From assembly GCF_036250755.1 (NCBI RefSeq), contig NZ_CP109583.1, forward strand, positions 1,674,001 to 1,738,000: a stretch of DNA of 64,000 nucleotides, given 5' to 3'. The stretch comes from Streptomyces uncialis (lineage in GTDB: Bacteria; Actinomycetota; Actinomycetes; Streptomycetales; Streptomycetaceae). This document shows positions 16,199 through 24,837 of the stretch, piece after piece. The notes beneath the pieces were generated by a model that worked only from the letters and a program-made list of their open reading frames with translations, made no database searches and was not told the DNA's origin. The position numbers and the translations under genes are program-made. Position 1 is the first letter of the stretch. Every line of letters begins with the position of its first letter.

Positions 16199-17473
16199 TC
16201 AGACACCGACCGTGGCGGCGGGAGCGCGCGCGGCGAGAAGAAGGTCCTCGTAGGTGTGATGGCGGCGGGTGGTGGTGCGGTGGTGCAGCAGCCCGGCGGC
16301 GCGCGTGTGGTCCCCCGTGTCGACGAGGGCGCGGGCGAGGGTGTCCTGGACGATCTCGCGCTCGACCCGCACCCCGCCGATACGCTCCACCCCCTCACCC
16401 AGACCGCTCAGCAGCTCCACCGCCACCCCGGGACGCCCGGCGGTGATCTCCGCCAGCGCCCGTACGACGGGGGCGAGGACCTCGCGGTAGTCGGCGCGCT
16501 CGTCGGCGGCGGCCCGGCGGGCCAGGACGTACAGATCGTCGGTGGCGGCCTCCACGGCCAGGGCCAGGGCGAGATTGAAGGTATGGAAGACCTCGGCCGT
16601 CCCGCCCGGCGCGGCGAGCAGCTCCCGCACATGGTCCAGGTCGCTCCGGCCCGCCGGTGCCTGTCCGGCCAGGAGCAGGCGCCAGTTCGTCGCGGCTCTC
16701 ATACCGACGTCCGTGCGGGCCAGTGCCGTGTCCGCGCGTCGGCGCGCGTCCGGGAAGTCGCCGCAGGCGAGGGACTGGAGTGCGGCATGCCAGTTGAGAT
16801 GCCGTGACTGCGCCGCGTGCGGGTCGGCGCGCAGCCACTCGTCCAGGAAACCGGCGCCGTCGGGACCCGCCCCCAGCTCGTGCTCGGCGTGCGCGAGGGC
16901 GTGCGCTGCCACGCCCGAGCGGGGGTGGAGGGCCAGGGCCCGCCCGGCCAGTCCGTGCGCCTCCCGTACCCGGCCCTGCTCCGCCCGGGCCGCCGCCAGC
17001 CGGCCCGTCCACGACCAGCTCTCCGGACCGGCCAGCGCCGCGTGCTCCTCCACGAGGGCATCGCCGTGCGCACGGTAGGCGTCGTCCCCGCACGAGGAGA
17101 ACGCGCCCAGCATGAGACCGGCGAGCTCGTCGGCGGGCCAGCGTGCGAAGTGTCCCACCAGGTGATCGGCCGTCAGCCGGTACTGCCGGTGGGTGTGGAG
17201 GAACACCCCGTACACCAGGCTCGCCTCCCGCTCACCGGCGGCCTGCGCGTCCCGGTGGGCGATCACCAGCTGCTCCTTGAGCACCGCTTCGTCCCACCGG
17301 TCACCGGTCACCAGCGCCAGCAGCGCCCGCGCCACCCCGTGGTCCGGCTCCGAGCCGACCCACTGGCGCAGCAGCGGCAGCGTCCGCCCGCTGAGGGACA
17401 GCAGCGCCTCCACCGCCCGCTCGCCCAGCGCGGCAGTCTCCGCTTCCCCGCTCACCGCCGCCGCGCCGGTCAC
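16199..17473 (-). CDS. Tetratricopeptide-repeat protein (TTC38-like)
   Basis: A 424-residue all-helical protein with degenerate TPR units. Examples are GRLAAARAEQGRVREAHGLAGRALALHPRSGVAAHALAH and HLNWHAALQSLACGDFPDARRRADTAL; the HxNWHxAL segment is characteristic of the TTC38-like family. No signal peptide or membrane segment is present, so it is probably a cytoplasmic scaffold of unknown role. The GTG at 17473 has GGTGAG about 6 bases upstream; a GTG at 17500 in the same frame would overlap the end of the preceding gene and lacks a ribosome-binding site. It is 19 bases behind the small secreted protein gene on the same strand, but the pairing may be accidental. Confidence 0.75.
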   Translation of the reverse strand: MTGAAAVSGEAETAALGERAVEALLSLSGRTLPLLRQWVGSEPDHGVARALLALVTGDRWDEAVLKEQLVIAHRDAQAAGEREASLVYGVFLHTHRQYRLTADHLVGHFARWPADELAGLMLGAFSSCGDDAYRAHGDALVEEHAALAGPESWSWTGRLAAARAEQGRVREAHGLAGRALALHPRSGVAAHALAHAEHELGAGPDGAGFLDEWLRADPHAAQSRHLNWHAALQSLACGDFPDARRRADTALARTDVGMRAATNWRLLLAGQAPAGRSDLDHVRELLAAPGGTAEVFHTFNLALALAVEAATDDLYVLARRAAADERADYREVLAPVVRALAEITAGRPGVAVELLSGLGEGVERIGGVRVEREIVQDTLARALVDTGDHTRAAGLLHHRTTTRRHHTYEDLLLAARAPAATVGV

Positions 17474-17492
17474 CGGCCGCTCACCGGACCGT

Positions 17493-17801
17493 TCACACAC
17501 TCGGTCGGAAGTCGACGGTGCAGACGACGCCGCTGTTGCCGCACTGGTTGCGCCGGAGGTCCAGCGGCAGACCGGTCTGATTGCCACCCCCCAGCCCGCT
17601 CCCGGCCGCGGTGACGCCCACGGCACGGGAATCGCCCTGGGTGACACAAGCGTTGCCGAAGACCGCGTTGCCGATCCCGATGATGCTCGCGTGAGCGGCG
17701 CCCGCCGGAACCAGTGCCACCCCGGCCACCGCTCCCAGCACCGCCGTCCGCACACCCACACGTCCCGCGCCACCGCGCGTACCTCGTGTCTCCACGCCCA
17801 T
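17493..17801 (-). CDS. Small secreted protein with chaplin-like motifs
   Basis: A 102-residue exported protein: signal peptide TAVLGAVAGVALVPAGAAHA followed by a mature part of about 65 residues with three Cys. The start of the mature part (SIIGIGNAVFGNACV) resembles the GLLNPAFGNTCV segment of chaplins, and LPLDLRRNQCGNSG resembles their VPVNVCGN. The order of these elements is reversed relative to a chaplin, and the chaplin GN/VH-rich core is missing, so only a loose relation is suggested. Comparable small secreted proteins are common in streptomycetes and have no assigned function. ATG 17801 has GGAGG 7 bases upstream. Confidence 0.7.
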   Translation of the reverse strand: MGVETRGTRGGAGRVGVRTAVLGAVAGVALVPAGAAHASIIGIGNAVFGNACVTQGDSRAVGVTAAGSGLGGGNQTGLPLDLRRNQCGNSGVVCTVDFRPSV

Positions 17802-18009
17802 CACGCCGCCTCCTTCGTCCGGGACCCTGTCCCGGTGCCGTACTGGTCACGACCGGCCGGACGGACCCGGCCACCGCACTTGCACCAACGAGTCGGCCCC
17901 CGCCCCGACACGCGGAGATCGCCCGGACCCCGTCAACGCGGCGGGGGCGCTCACGCGGACGGGGGCGGCGGCCCGCTGCCGGGCCGCCGCCCCCGTCCGG
18001 GGTACCGGA

Positions 18010-18366
18010 TCAGAACTGCCAGAGCAGCACCGAACGCAGCTCCAGCCGCTCCGTGGCCGGGCGGCCGTGGGGACGGAGGTTCCACTCGCGTCCTGTGCAG
18101 TCGGCCTCGCTGTAGACGGTCGCCCAGGCGTCCGTGTCGTTCCACGGGGCGACGGCGGGCGAGGAGGCGTCCGGGTCGGCGACCTCGGGCAGCGTCACAC
18201 ACTCCCCGCTCGGCGGGTCCTGGAGCACAGCCGTCCGCAACTGCCCGTCCAGCCCGTGGTACTTGTACGCGAACTGCCCGGTCGCCGCGGCGGCGGTGCC
18301 CGACAGGGTGAACAGGAAGGCGAGGGACGCGGCGACGGCGGTCGCGGCGGAGGTACGGAGACGCAC
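18010..18366 (-). CDS. Small secreted protein of unknown function
   Basis: A 118-residue protein with an evident signal peptide (AATAVAASLAFLFTLSGTAAA, cleavage after AAA). The mature part has two Cys (GECVTLPE and EADCTGREW) that may form a disulfide, and ends LRSVLLWQF. I do not recognise a named domain; the layout recalls beta/gamma-crystallin-like or peptidase-inhibitor-like small secreted proteins of streptomycetes, but this is not supported by a motif. Start is GTG 18366 with AAGGA about 11 bases upstream. Confidence 0.7.
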   Translation of the reverse strand: MRLRTSAATAVAASLAFLFTLSGTAAAATGQFAYKYHGLDGQLRTAVLQDPPSGECVTLPEVADPDASSPAVAPWNDTDAWATVYSEADCTGREWNLRPHGRPATERLELRSVLLWQF

Positions 18367-18708
18367 GGTGAGGGTGATCCTTTCCCCGGAGCTGCACTGG
18401 AACGAAGATCACCTTACGCGTCACCCAGCGTGCCCAAACGATTCTCCACAGCAACCGAACCCACGGTTCATCCCAAAGGACCGAACACCCGAATCGCCGA
18501 GGACCACGCACCCCCACGAACAACCGGAACCCGGCAAACAACCACAGCCCCCACCACCGACCCGAAGGGGCGCGGGGAACTGCGCACCCACGGACAACCC
18601 GCACCGGAACAAGCGCGCCCACCCCCAAGGGCCCGGGCACGGCAACCGAAGACATCCCGCACAGGAAAGGGAGCCGAGAGAACCCCCCAACCCCCGCGCC
18701 CCGCCGCC
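18367..18708. other. Intergenic region with one inverted copy of the repeat family
   Basis: A 342-base gap between the small secreted protein gene and the laccase stop codon. It holds a GGTGATC...GATCACC inverted repeat (18373-18379 and 18407-18413) close to the small protein start, an AC-rich patch, and one copy of the two-box intergenic repeat. No gene is credible. Confidence 0.7.
18566..18614 (-). repeat. Single inverted copy of the two-box intergenic repeat (locus C)
   Basis: On the plus strand AGGGGCGCGGGGAACTGCGC begins at 18566 and ACCCGCACCGGAACAAGC occupies 18597-18614. These are the reverse complements of the two boxes that make up arrays A and D. It is a solitary copy, showing that the 50-bp two-box unit, not the array, is the elementary repeat. 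Confidence 0.8.
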
Positions 18709-19788
18709 TCAGTGGGGATGATGCGGCTCGTACCCCGGGATCGTCCCGTCCGGCTTCTTCACCAGGAACAGGCCCACCATGCCCATGTCCGAGTGGCTCT
18801 GCACATGGCAGTGGTACATCCAGGCGCCGGCGCCCACGCCCTCCCCCGCGACGATCTGGAAGCCGAACGAGTCGGCGGGCCCGCAGATCTTGTTGTCGAT
18901 GACCTGGCTCGGGTCGTCGGGCCCGGTGAGCATGCCCGTGCGGTTGTCGGCCCAGCGATGTCCGTGCATATGGAACGTGTGGTAGTACTCGCCGTGGGTG
19001 ATGACGATGAACTCGACCCGGTCACCGACGGTCGCCTCGAAGTCGGGGCCGCTGTGCGCGGGGCGGTTGTTGATGTTCATGTCGTTGAAGACGACGGTGT
19101 GGGTCGCGTCGGGGAGGATGTCGCCCTTCCTGCGGACGATCACCGGCCCGTACAGGCCCTTGCGGATGCCGCCGGTGCCGTGCTCGGTGCCCACCACATG
19201 GTCGTGGTAGTGCCAGTAACCCGCGCTGCCCGCCCGCCAGGTGCCGTCCTTGCGGCGGCCGGGCGTGTGGGTGCGCCAGGTGTAGGTCCGCTTGCCGCCC
19301 GGCGGGACATCGCTCTTGTTCATGGCGGTGCCGTCGCTGGTGATCTCGTAGTCGAGACCGTGCACATGCAGGCTGACGGCCACGTCCATCGTGTTCTCGA
19401 ACTCGATGTGCACGGTGTCGCCCTCGTTGACCTCGACGAGCGGACCGGGCACGGACGCCTTGCCCTTCTCGAAGCCGTAGCCCATCCGTCCGTCGGACAG
19501 CTTCTCCGCGTACATCTTGATCCGCCGTACCGCTCCCCCGGCGGGCGCGGTACGCGGTGGGGCGGCGGCGGAACTCACCGGTATCGCCGCCGACATCGAT
19601 GTCAGCCCGGTCGCGACCACCGCGCCCCCGGCGAGGAACCGTCTGCCGAACAGCCGTCTGCCGAAGCCGGGGACGGAGCGCCCGCCCCCGTCCGGCACAG
19701 GCCGCTCCGGAGCACCCACGAGGTCCGGACCCGGTGTGTCCGCCCGCTCCGGCACCCCGTCCGGCCTGCCGCCCGTCGCGTCGCGCAT
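18709..19788 (-). CDS. Two-domain multicopper oxidase (small laccase, SLAC-like)
   Basis: A 359-residue Tat-exported copper oxidase. The twin-Arg region [20 protein letters not shown] precedes the mature enzyme. All copper-ligand motifs of a two-domain laccase are present: [29 protein letters not shown] and the C-terminal [12 protein letters not shown], which supplies the T1 Cys/His and the trinuclear centre. Family members are trimeric and oxidise phenols while reducing O2 to water. ATG 19788 is chosen as GGGAGG lies 7 bases upstream, rejecting the longer frame to 19881. The gene is divergent from the sugar-dehydrogenase/cupredoxin operon, which suggests a shared redox task. Confidence 0.93.
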   Translation of the reverse strand: MRDATGGRPDGVPERADTPGPDLVGAPERPVPDGGGRSVPGFGRRLFGRRFLAGGAVVATGLTSMSAAIPVSSAAAPPRTAPAGGAVRRIKMYAEKLSDGRMGYGFEKGKASVPGPLVEVNEGDTVHIEFENTMDVAVSLHVHGLDYEITSDGTAMNKSDVPPGGKRTYTWRTHTPGRRKDGTWRAGSAGYWHYHDHVVGTEHGTGGIRKGLYGPVIVRRKGDILPDATHTVVFNDMNINNRPAHSGPDFEATVGDRVEFIVITHGEYYHTFHMHGHRWADNRTGMLTGPDDPSQVIDNKICGPADSFGFQIVAGEGVGAGAWMYHCHVQSHSDMGMVGLFLVKKPDGTIPGYEPHHPH

Positions 19789-19918
19789 CGTCGAACCTCC
19801 CGCTCTCGTAAGGCGATCGGCCGGGGCGCGGCGCACCCCGGGAACGGCCACACCGTAACCGCGGAACGATCGTTTCTCCACTCCCAGGACAAAGTTCGGG
19901 TTTTTCCGGCGTTACCTA

Positions 19919-19947
19919 TTGGCGAAGCCGCGAAAGAGGTCTAGCTT
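19919..19947 (+). promoter_or_regulatory. Promoter of the ThuA/PQQ dehydrogenase operon
   Basis: TTGGCG (19919-19924), 17-base spacer, TAGCTT (19942-19947). The expected start at about 19954 leaves a 35-base leader before ATG 19989, which is preceded by GGGGTGG. A 10-bp palindrome AACGATCGTT (19865-19874) lies between this promoter and the divergent laccase gene and could be a shared regulatory site. Confidence 0.55.
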
Positions 19948-19988
19948 CGTCGGCGCTGTCGCTGGGATGGCAGAGGGGTGGTAAGCAC

Positions 19989-22541
19989 ATGCGGCTGACA
20001 CCGCATCACAGGCACTCAGCCGTAACTGGGTTGAGCGGATCGAAGGGCGCGCCGACCGGACCGGTCCGCGCCGGGGCCGCGAGGAGGTCCCGCAGACGCT
20101 GGGCGGCTGTCCTGGTCACGGGCGCCGTCGTCTCCGGGGGGCTTTCGGGTCCCGCCGCCTCGGCGCGGCCGGACCCGGCACCGTCGCCGACAACGATGTC
20201 CCTGCCCTCACCGCCGGGCGGGGCCAAGGTACGGGTGCTGATCTACCACGGCTCGGCGTCCGGCGGTGAGGAGTCACCGGTCGTGAACGCGGGGATCGCG
20301 GCGATCGAACGGATCGGGCTGACCGGTCCGGCCGGGCAGCGGTTCGCGGTGACGGCGACCGGCGACCCGGCCGTCTTCACCGATGCCCGCCGGCTCGGCC
20401 GGTTCCACTCCGTGGTGTTCCTGACCGGGGGCGGCGATGTCCTCGACCCGGAGCAGGAGGCGGGCCTGGAGGCGTACATGGAGGCCGGCGGCGGCTTCCT
20501 CGGGGTGCATGACGCCGCGCGCGCCGAGCCGTACTCCGACTGGTTCACCGGGCTGATCGGGGCCCGTCCGGCGGACGGCGGACCGGTGTCCGCGCAGCGG
20601 GCGACCGTGGAGGTCGGGGACCGGGTCCATCCGGCGACCAAGGATCTCCCGGTGCGGTGGAAGCGGCCGGACACCTGGCTGAACTGGGAGAAGAACCCGT
20701 CCGGTCAGGTGCACACCCTGGCCCGGGTCCGGGAGTCGACGTACAAGCCGGGCGCGGGCGGCAACGGCTGGGACCATCCGGTGTCCTGGTGCCGGGACTA
20801 CGACGGCGGGCGCTCCTTCTACACCGCGATGGGCGGCACCGCCGACGCGTGGGACGAGACCGACTTCCGTACCCATGTGCGGGGCGCGCTGCGGTGGACC
20901 AACCGGCAGGCGCGGGCCGACTGCAAGGCGTCGATCACCGCCAGCTACCGGGCGGAGCGGCTGACCAAGCCCAATCAGCCGGGGCAGCACGACCAGATCG
21001 GGGAGCCGCACGGGCTGGTGACCGCGCCCGACGGGCGGGTGTTCTACATCGGGCGGGGCGGTGCGGACTCCTCCCGTCCGGTGGTCACCGACTGGGCGGA
21101 CCCGGACATCGGCAAGGGCGAGGGCGAGATCCATGTCTACGACCCGGCGACCGGGCGGGTGAGCCTCGCGGGGTCGGTGACCGTCTTCGGCAACAAGGGC
21201 GGCGGCGGTGAGCTGACCAAGAACGAGGAGGGACTGCTCGGTATCGAGCTGGACCCGGACTTCGCGGACAACGGCTGGGTGTACCTGCACTACACGCCGC
21301 ACGCGAAGGTGGACCGGGACAGGCGGATCGCCCAGCGGTACGTGTCGCGCTTCACTCTCGACCGAACGACGAACAGGCTCGCCGCGTCCAGTGAGAAGGT
21401 GCTGCTCAGCTGGCCGGTGCAGGTCCACAGCTGCTGTCACGCGGGTGGTGGGATGGCCTGGGACTCGAAGGGCAATCTCTACATCGCGACGGGTGACAAC
21501 AACTCCAGCGGCTTCAGCGACGGTTACTCGGGCAACAACCCGGTGCCCGAGTACAAGGGCGTCGGATTCGCCGACGCGCGCCGCACCTCGGGCAACACCA
21601 ACAACCTCAACGGCAAGATCCTGCGTATCCACCCGGAGCCGGACGGCTCGTACACCCTGCCCGCGGGGAACCTCTTCACGGGCCGGGAGAACGCCGAGGG
21701 CGGCGGGAAGACCCGGGGCGAGATCTATGTGATGGGGGTGCGCAACCCGTCGCGGATCTTCGTGGACCGCGAGACGGATGTCCTGTACGCGGGCTGGGTC
21801 GGTCCCGACGCGGGCGCGCCGTCCACGACCTGGGGTCCGGCGAAGTACGACACGTTCGCCGCGATCACCAAGGCGTCCAACCGGGGCTGGCCGTTCTGCA
21901 TGGGCAACAACCAGCCCTACCGTGACCGCAACCTGCCCGATCCGGCGCAGCCGCTGGGCTGGTACGACTGCGCGAAGCCGAAGAACGAGTCCCCGCACAA
22001 CGACGGTCTCGTCAATCTGCCACCGGTGACGGCGAACAACATCTGGTACTCGCCGCAGGGCGGCGCCCCCGACTACCCCCGGGACGCGAACGGGGTGCCC
22101 TCGTACCGGCAGGCGGACACCGAGCTGCTGCTGCCGTGGCTGAAGGGCGGGGCGCAGGCCACCATGACCGGGCCGGTGTACCGCTACGACGCGGCCCGGG
22201 ACAGTGCGGTGAAGTGGCCCGCCTACTGGGACGGCAAGTGGTTCGTCGGGGACTTCTACGACGGTGACCAGCCGCGTAACGCGGTGCTGATGGACGAGGC
22301 GACCCAGGGCGAGGGAGGGCTGCCGGTGCACGCGGAGTCGTTGAAGAAGATCGTGCCGGTGGGTGCCGACGGCATCCGCAACCTCATGGACTGGAAGTTC
22401 GGTCCGGACGGCGCGCTGTACGTGCTCGACTACGGGCGGGGCTTCTTCACCTCGGACCCGCGTTCCGCGCTGTGGCGGGTCACGTACCGGGGCGGTGGGC
22501 CGACCCCGGCCGCCGCCGACCTGGTCGGGAAGGGGCAGTGA
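19989..22541 (+). CDS. Secreted ThuA domain / PQQ-type sugar dehydrogenase fusion
   Basis: An 850-residue exported fusion. A basic N-terminus and hydrophobic segment (AAVLVTGAVVSGGLSG) direct export. Residues of about 80-300 form a ThuA-like glutamine-amidotransferase-fold domain (VRVLIYHGSASGG, VVFLTGGGDVLDPEQ, GGGFLGVHDAA, RSFYTAMGG). Residues of about 325-835 form a soluble glucose/sorbosone dehydrogenase-type beta-propeller (IGEPHGLVTAPDGRVFYIGRGG, CCHAGGGMAWDSKGNLYIATGDN, LNGKILRI, GVRNPSRIFVDRET, PDGALYVLDYGRGF). ThuA proteins take part in 3-keto-disaccharide metabolism in rhizobia; the propeller family oxidises sugars with PQQ. Its stop codon overlaps the next start by one base (TGATG), so the two are translationally coupled. 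Confidence 0.88.
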   Translation: MRLTPHHRHSAVTGLSGSKGAPTGPVRAGAARRSRRRWAAVLVTGAVVSGGLSGPAASARPDPAPSPTTMSLPSPPGGAKVRVLIYHGSASGGEESPVVNAGIAAIERIGLTGPAGQRFAVTATGDPAVFTDARRLGRFHSVVFLTGGGDVLDPEQEAGLEAYMEAGGGFLGVHDAARAEPYSDWFTGLIGARPADGGPVSAQRATVEVGDRVHPATKDLPVRWKRPDTWLNWEKNPSGQVHTLARVRESTYKPGAGGNGWDHPVSWCRDYDGGRSFYTAMGGTADAWDETDFRTHVRGALRWTNRQARADCKASITASYRAERLTKPNQPGQHDQIGEPHGLVTAPDGRVFYIGRGGADSSRPVVTDWADPDIGKGEGEIHVYDPATGRVSLAGSVTVFGNKGGGGELTKNEEGLLGIELDPDFADNGWVYLHYTPHAKVDRDRRIAQRYVSRFTLDRTTNRLAASSEKVLLSWPVQVHSCCHAGGGMAWDSKGNLYIATGDNNSSGFSDGYSGNNPVPEYKGVGFADARRTSGNTNNLNGKILRIHPEPDGSYTLPAGNLFTGRENAEGGGKTRGEIYVMGVRNPSRIFVDRETDVLYAGWVGPDAGAPSTTWGPAKYDTFAAITKASNRGWPFCMGNNQPYRDRNLPDPAQPLGWYDCAKPKNESPHNDGLVNLPPVTANNIWYSPQGGAPDYPRDANGVPSYRQADTELLLPWLKGGAQATMTGPVYRYDAARDSAVKWPAYWDGKWFVGDFYDGDQPRNAVLMDEATQGEGGLPVHAESLKKIVPVGADGIRNLMDWKFGPDGALYVLDYGRGFFTSDPRSALWRVTYRGGGPTPAAADLVGKGQ

Positions 22542-24778
22542 TGCGCGGGAGAGGCGGACAATCCGCACGGATCTGGACGGCGCTGCTCGCGTCGCTGGTG
22601 ATGCTGCTGGGGCTGAACTCGACGGTCGCGTACGGCGGTTCCGACGGTCCGGTCGCGGGTGGTACGTCCGCTTCGGACGGGTCCCGGGCCGCGCAGACGC
22701 TGACCTGGACGGCCGACGACGACATCTCCCGGTATGTCTCCGCGCCGGCCACGGCCGTGGCGGGGGCGACGACGATCGTCTTCGAGAACAGCGCGGCCAC
22801 CGGGAACACCACGGGGATGCCGCACACCCTGACCTTCGACGTGGCGGACCCCGAGTACAACAACGACGTACCGCTGAACATCCTCGCCAATCCGAACGAC
22901 GACCAGGCGGGCAAGCACACCGCCGAGGTGGTCCTCACCCCGGGCCGCTACCGCTACTACTGCACGATCCCCGGTCACGGGACCATGCAGGGCATCCTCA
23001 CGGTCACCGATCCGGGCGGCGAGGACGTGACGGCGCCGCAGACCGCGGCGAAGGTCGAGGGCAGCCGGAACACCGACGGCGCGTACGTCGGTTCGGCGTC
23101 CGTGACGCTGAGCGCGACGGACACGGGGTCGGGGGTCGACCGGATCGAGTACGCGGTCGGCGCGGCCGGGGCCTGGCAGCCGTACACCTCCCCGCTGGTG
23201 GTGAACCAGGTCGGGGAGCACGCGATCCGCTACCGGGCCACCGACAAGGCGGGCAACACGGCGGACGAGCGGACCGAGCGGTTCACGGTCGCCGCGCCTT
23301 CCTCGGACGACACGACACCGCCGGAGACCTCGGCGACCGTCACCGGGGAACGCGACGAGCAGGGCCGCTATCTGGGGATGGCGACCGTGACGGTCACGGC
23401 GTCCGACACCGGTACCGGCGTCAACACCATCGAGTACGCGCTCGGGGAGAGCGGCGCGTGGCAGCCGTACACGGCTCCCGTGATGGTCCATGAGGCGGGT
23501 ACCCATCTGGTGCGCTACCGGGCCACCGACAAGGCGGGCAACCAGGCGGCCGGGAAGAGCGCCGAGTTCGTGGTGGTCACGCCGCCCGCGCGGGACACCA
23601 CCCCGCCGACCGCCGCGGCGGCGGTCACCGGGGAACGCGACTCCAGCGGGGCGTATCTGGCGCGTGCCACGGTGACCGTGACGGCCACGGACTCCGGGTC
23701 GGGCGTCGAGCGGACCGAGTACTCGCTGGACGGCGGGCCGTACCTCGCGTACGGGGCGCCGCTGGTGGTGGACCGGGCGGGTGCGCACACCGTGCTGTAC
23801 CGGGCCTCCGACAAGGCCGGGAACACCTCGGCCGCCCAGCGGGTCGCGTTCACGGTCGTCCCGGGCGGCGGGGTCCCGGGCCCGGCGTGCGCGGAGCACG
23901 ACGAGCGGCTGACCGTCGCGGTCGGCACGGTGGACACGGGTGTCCCCAACCGGGTCACCGACAACCGGTGCCGGATCAACGAGATGATCGAGGACGAGCG
24001 GCAGTGGTCGTCGCACGCCCTGTTCCTGAAGCGTGTGAAGGCGGTGACGGACCGGCTGCGCGCGGCCGGGGCGATCGACCAGCGGGAGTACAACAAGATC
24101 AACCGGGCGGCGAAGCAGTCGGGGATCGGCAAGCCGGGTCAGCAGACCGGCTATCGCGCGATCTTCGACGGTACGGCGTCCTCGTTCGCCAAGTGGCGTC
24201 ATGCGGGCGGCGGTTCGTTCGCGCTGAACGGTGACGGCACGATGACCTCGGGCACCGACCGGGGCGGCCTCGGCATGCTGTGGTTCGCGGAGCGTACGTA
24301 CGGGGACTTCTCGCTGAAGCTCCAGTGGCGGGACGACGCCCCGGGTGACGGGAACGCCAACTCCGGGGTGTTCACGCGCTTCCCGCGGCCCGAGGGGCAT
24401 CCGGAGGAGTCCCGTCCGGAGTGGGTCGCCATCAAGTACGGCCATGAGGTGCAGGTCCTCGACCGGCCGGCCGGGGACATGTACAAGACCGGTTCGGTGT
24501 ACGGCTTCGACCGGGTGCCGCTCGCCGGGGCGGGTGTCACCCCGAAGGGCACCTGGAACGACTACGAGATCCGGGTGGTGGACCAGCGGTACTCGGTGCT
24601 GCGCAACGGGGTGCTGATCAACGAGTTCGACAACACGGGCGGCCGGCTCTTCGAGCCGCCCCGGGCGGACGACCCCGGGACCGACGGACGCAGGTTCGCG
24701 TCCGGCTTCATCGGGCTCCAGGTGCACGGGACGAGCGATGTGGTCTCGTACCGCGACATCAGGATCCAGGAGCTGTAG
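22541..24778 (+). CDS. Secreted cupredoxin / Ig-like repeats / DUF1080 fusion
   Basis: A 745-residue exported multidomain protein. Signal segment LLASLVMLLGLNSTVAYG. A type I copper domain (about residues 50-165) has MPHTLTF (His ligand) and YYCTIPGHGTMQGILTV (Cys, His, Met ligands). Three OmpL47-type Ig-like repeats follow (about 180-465), each with a DTGSGV-type turn, IEYA/TEYS, YTSPLVV-like strand and RATDKAGN. The C-terminal domain (about 555-745) matches DUF1080, the 3-keto-disaccharide hydrolase-like jelly roll (FDGTASSFAKWRHAGGG, GDFSLKLQWR, GNANSGVFTRFP, GFIGLQVHG). Coupled to the upstream dehydrogenase. Combining an electron carrier and a keto-sugar hydrolase in one chain suggests that it accepts electrons from the dehydrogenase and cleaves its product. 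Confidence 0.88.
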   Translation: MRGRGGQSARIWTALLASLVMLLGLNSTVAYGGSDGPVAGGTSASDGSRAAQTLTWTADDDISRYVSAPATAVAGATTIVFENSAATGNTTGMPHTLTFDVADPEYNNDVPLNILANPNDDQAGKHTAEVVLTPGRYRYYCTIPGHGTMQGILTVTDPGGEDVTAPQTAAKVEGSRNTDGAYVGSASVTLSATDTGSGVDRIEYAVGAAGAWQPYTSPLVVNQVGEHAIRYRATDKAGNTADERTERFTVAAPSSDDTTPPETSATVTGERDEQGRYLGMATVTVTASDTGTGVNTIEYALGESGAWQPYTAPVMVHEAGTHLVRYRATDKAGNQAAGKSAEFVVVTPPARDTTPPTAAAAVTGERDSSGAYLARATVTVTATDSGSGVERTEYSLDGGPYLAYGAPLVVDRAGAHTVLYRASDKAGNTSAAQRVAFTVVPGGGVPGPACAEHDERLTVAVGTVDTGVPNRVTDNRCRINEMIEDERQWSSHALFLKRVKAVTDRLRAAGAIDQREYNKINRAAKQSGIGKPGQQTGYRAIFDGTASSFAKWRHAGGGSFALNGDGTMTSGTDRGGLGMLWFAERTYGDFSLKLQWRDDAPGDGNANSGVFTRFPRPEGHPEESRPEWVAIKYGHEVQVLDRPAGDMYKTGSVYGFDRVPLAGAGVTPKGTWNDYEIRVVDQRYSVLRNGVLINEFDNTGGRLFEPPRADDPGTDGRRFASGFIGLQVHGTSDVVSYRDIRIQEL

Positions 24779-24837
24779 CCGCAGCCGGTGCGCACACGGC
24801 GTCCGGGCCCTCGCGTGAGAATGTTCCGCGCGGGGGC

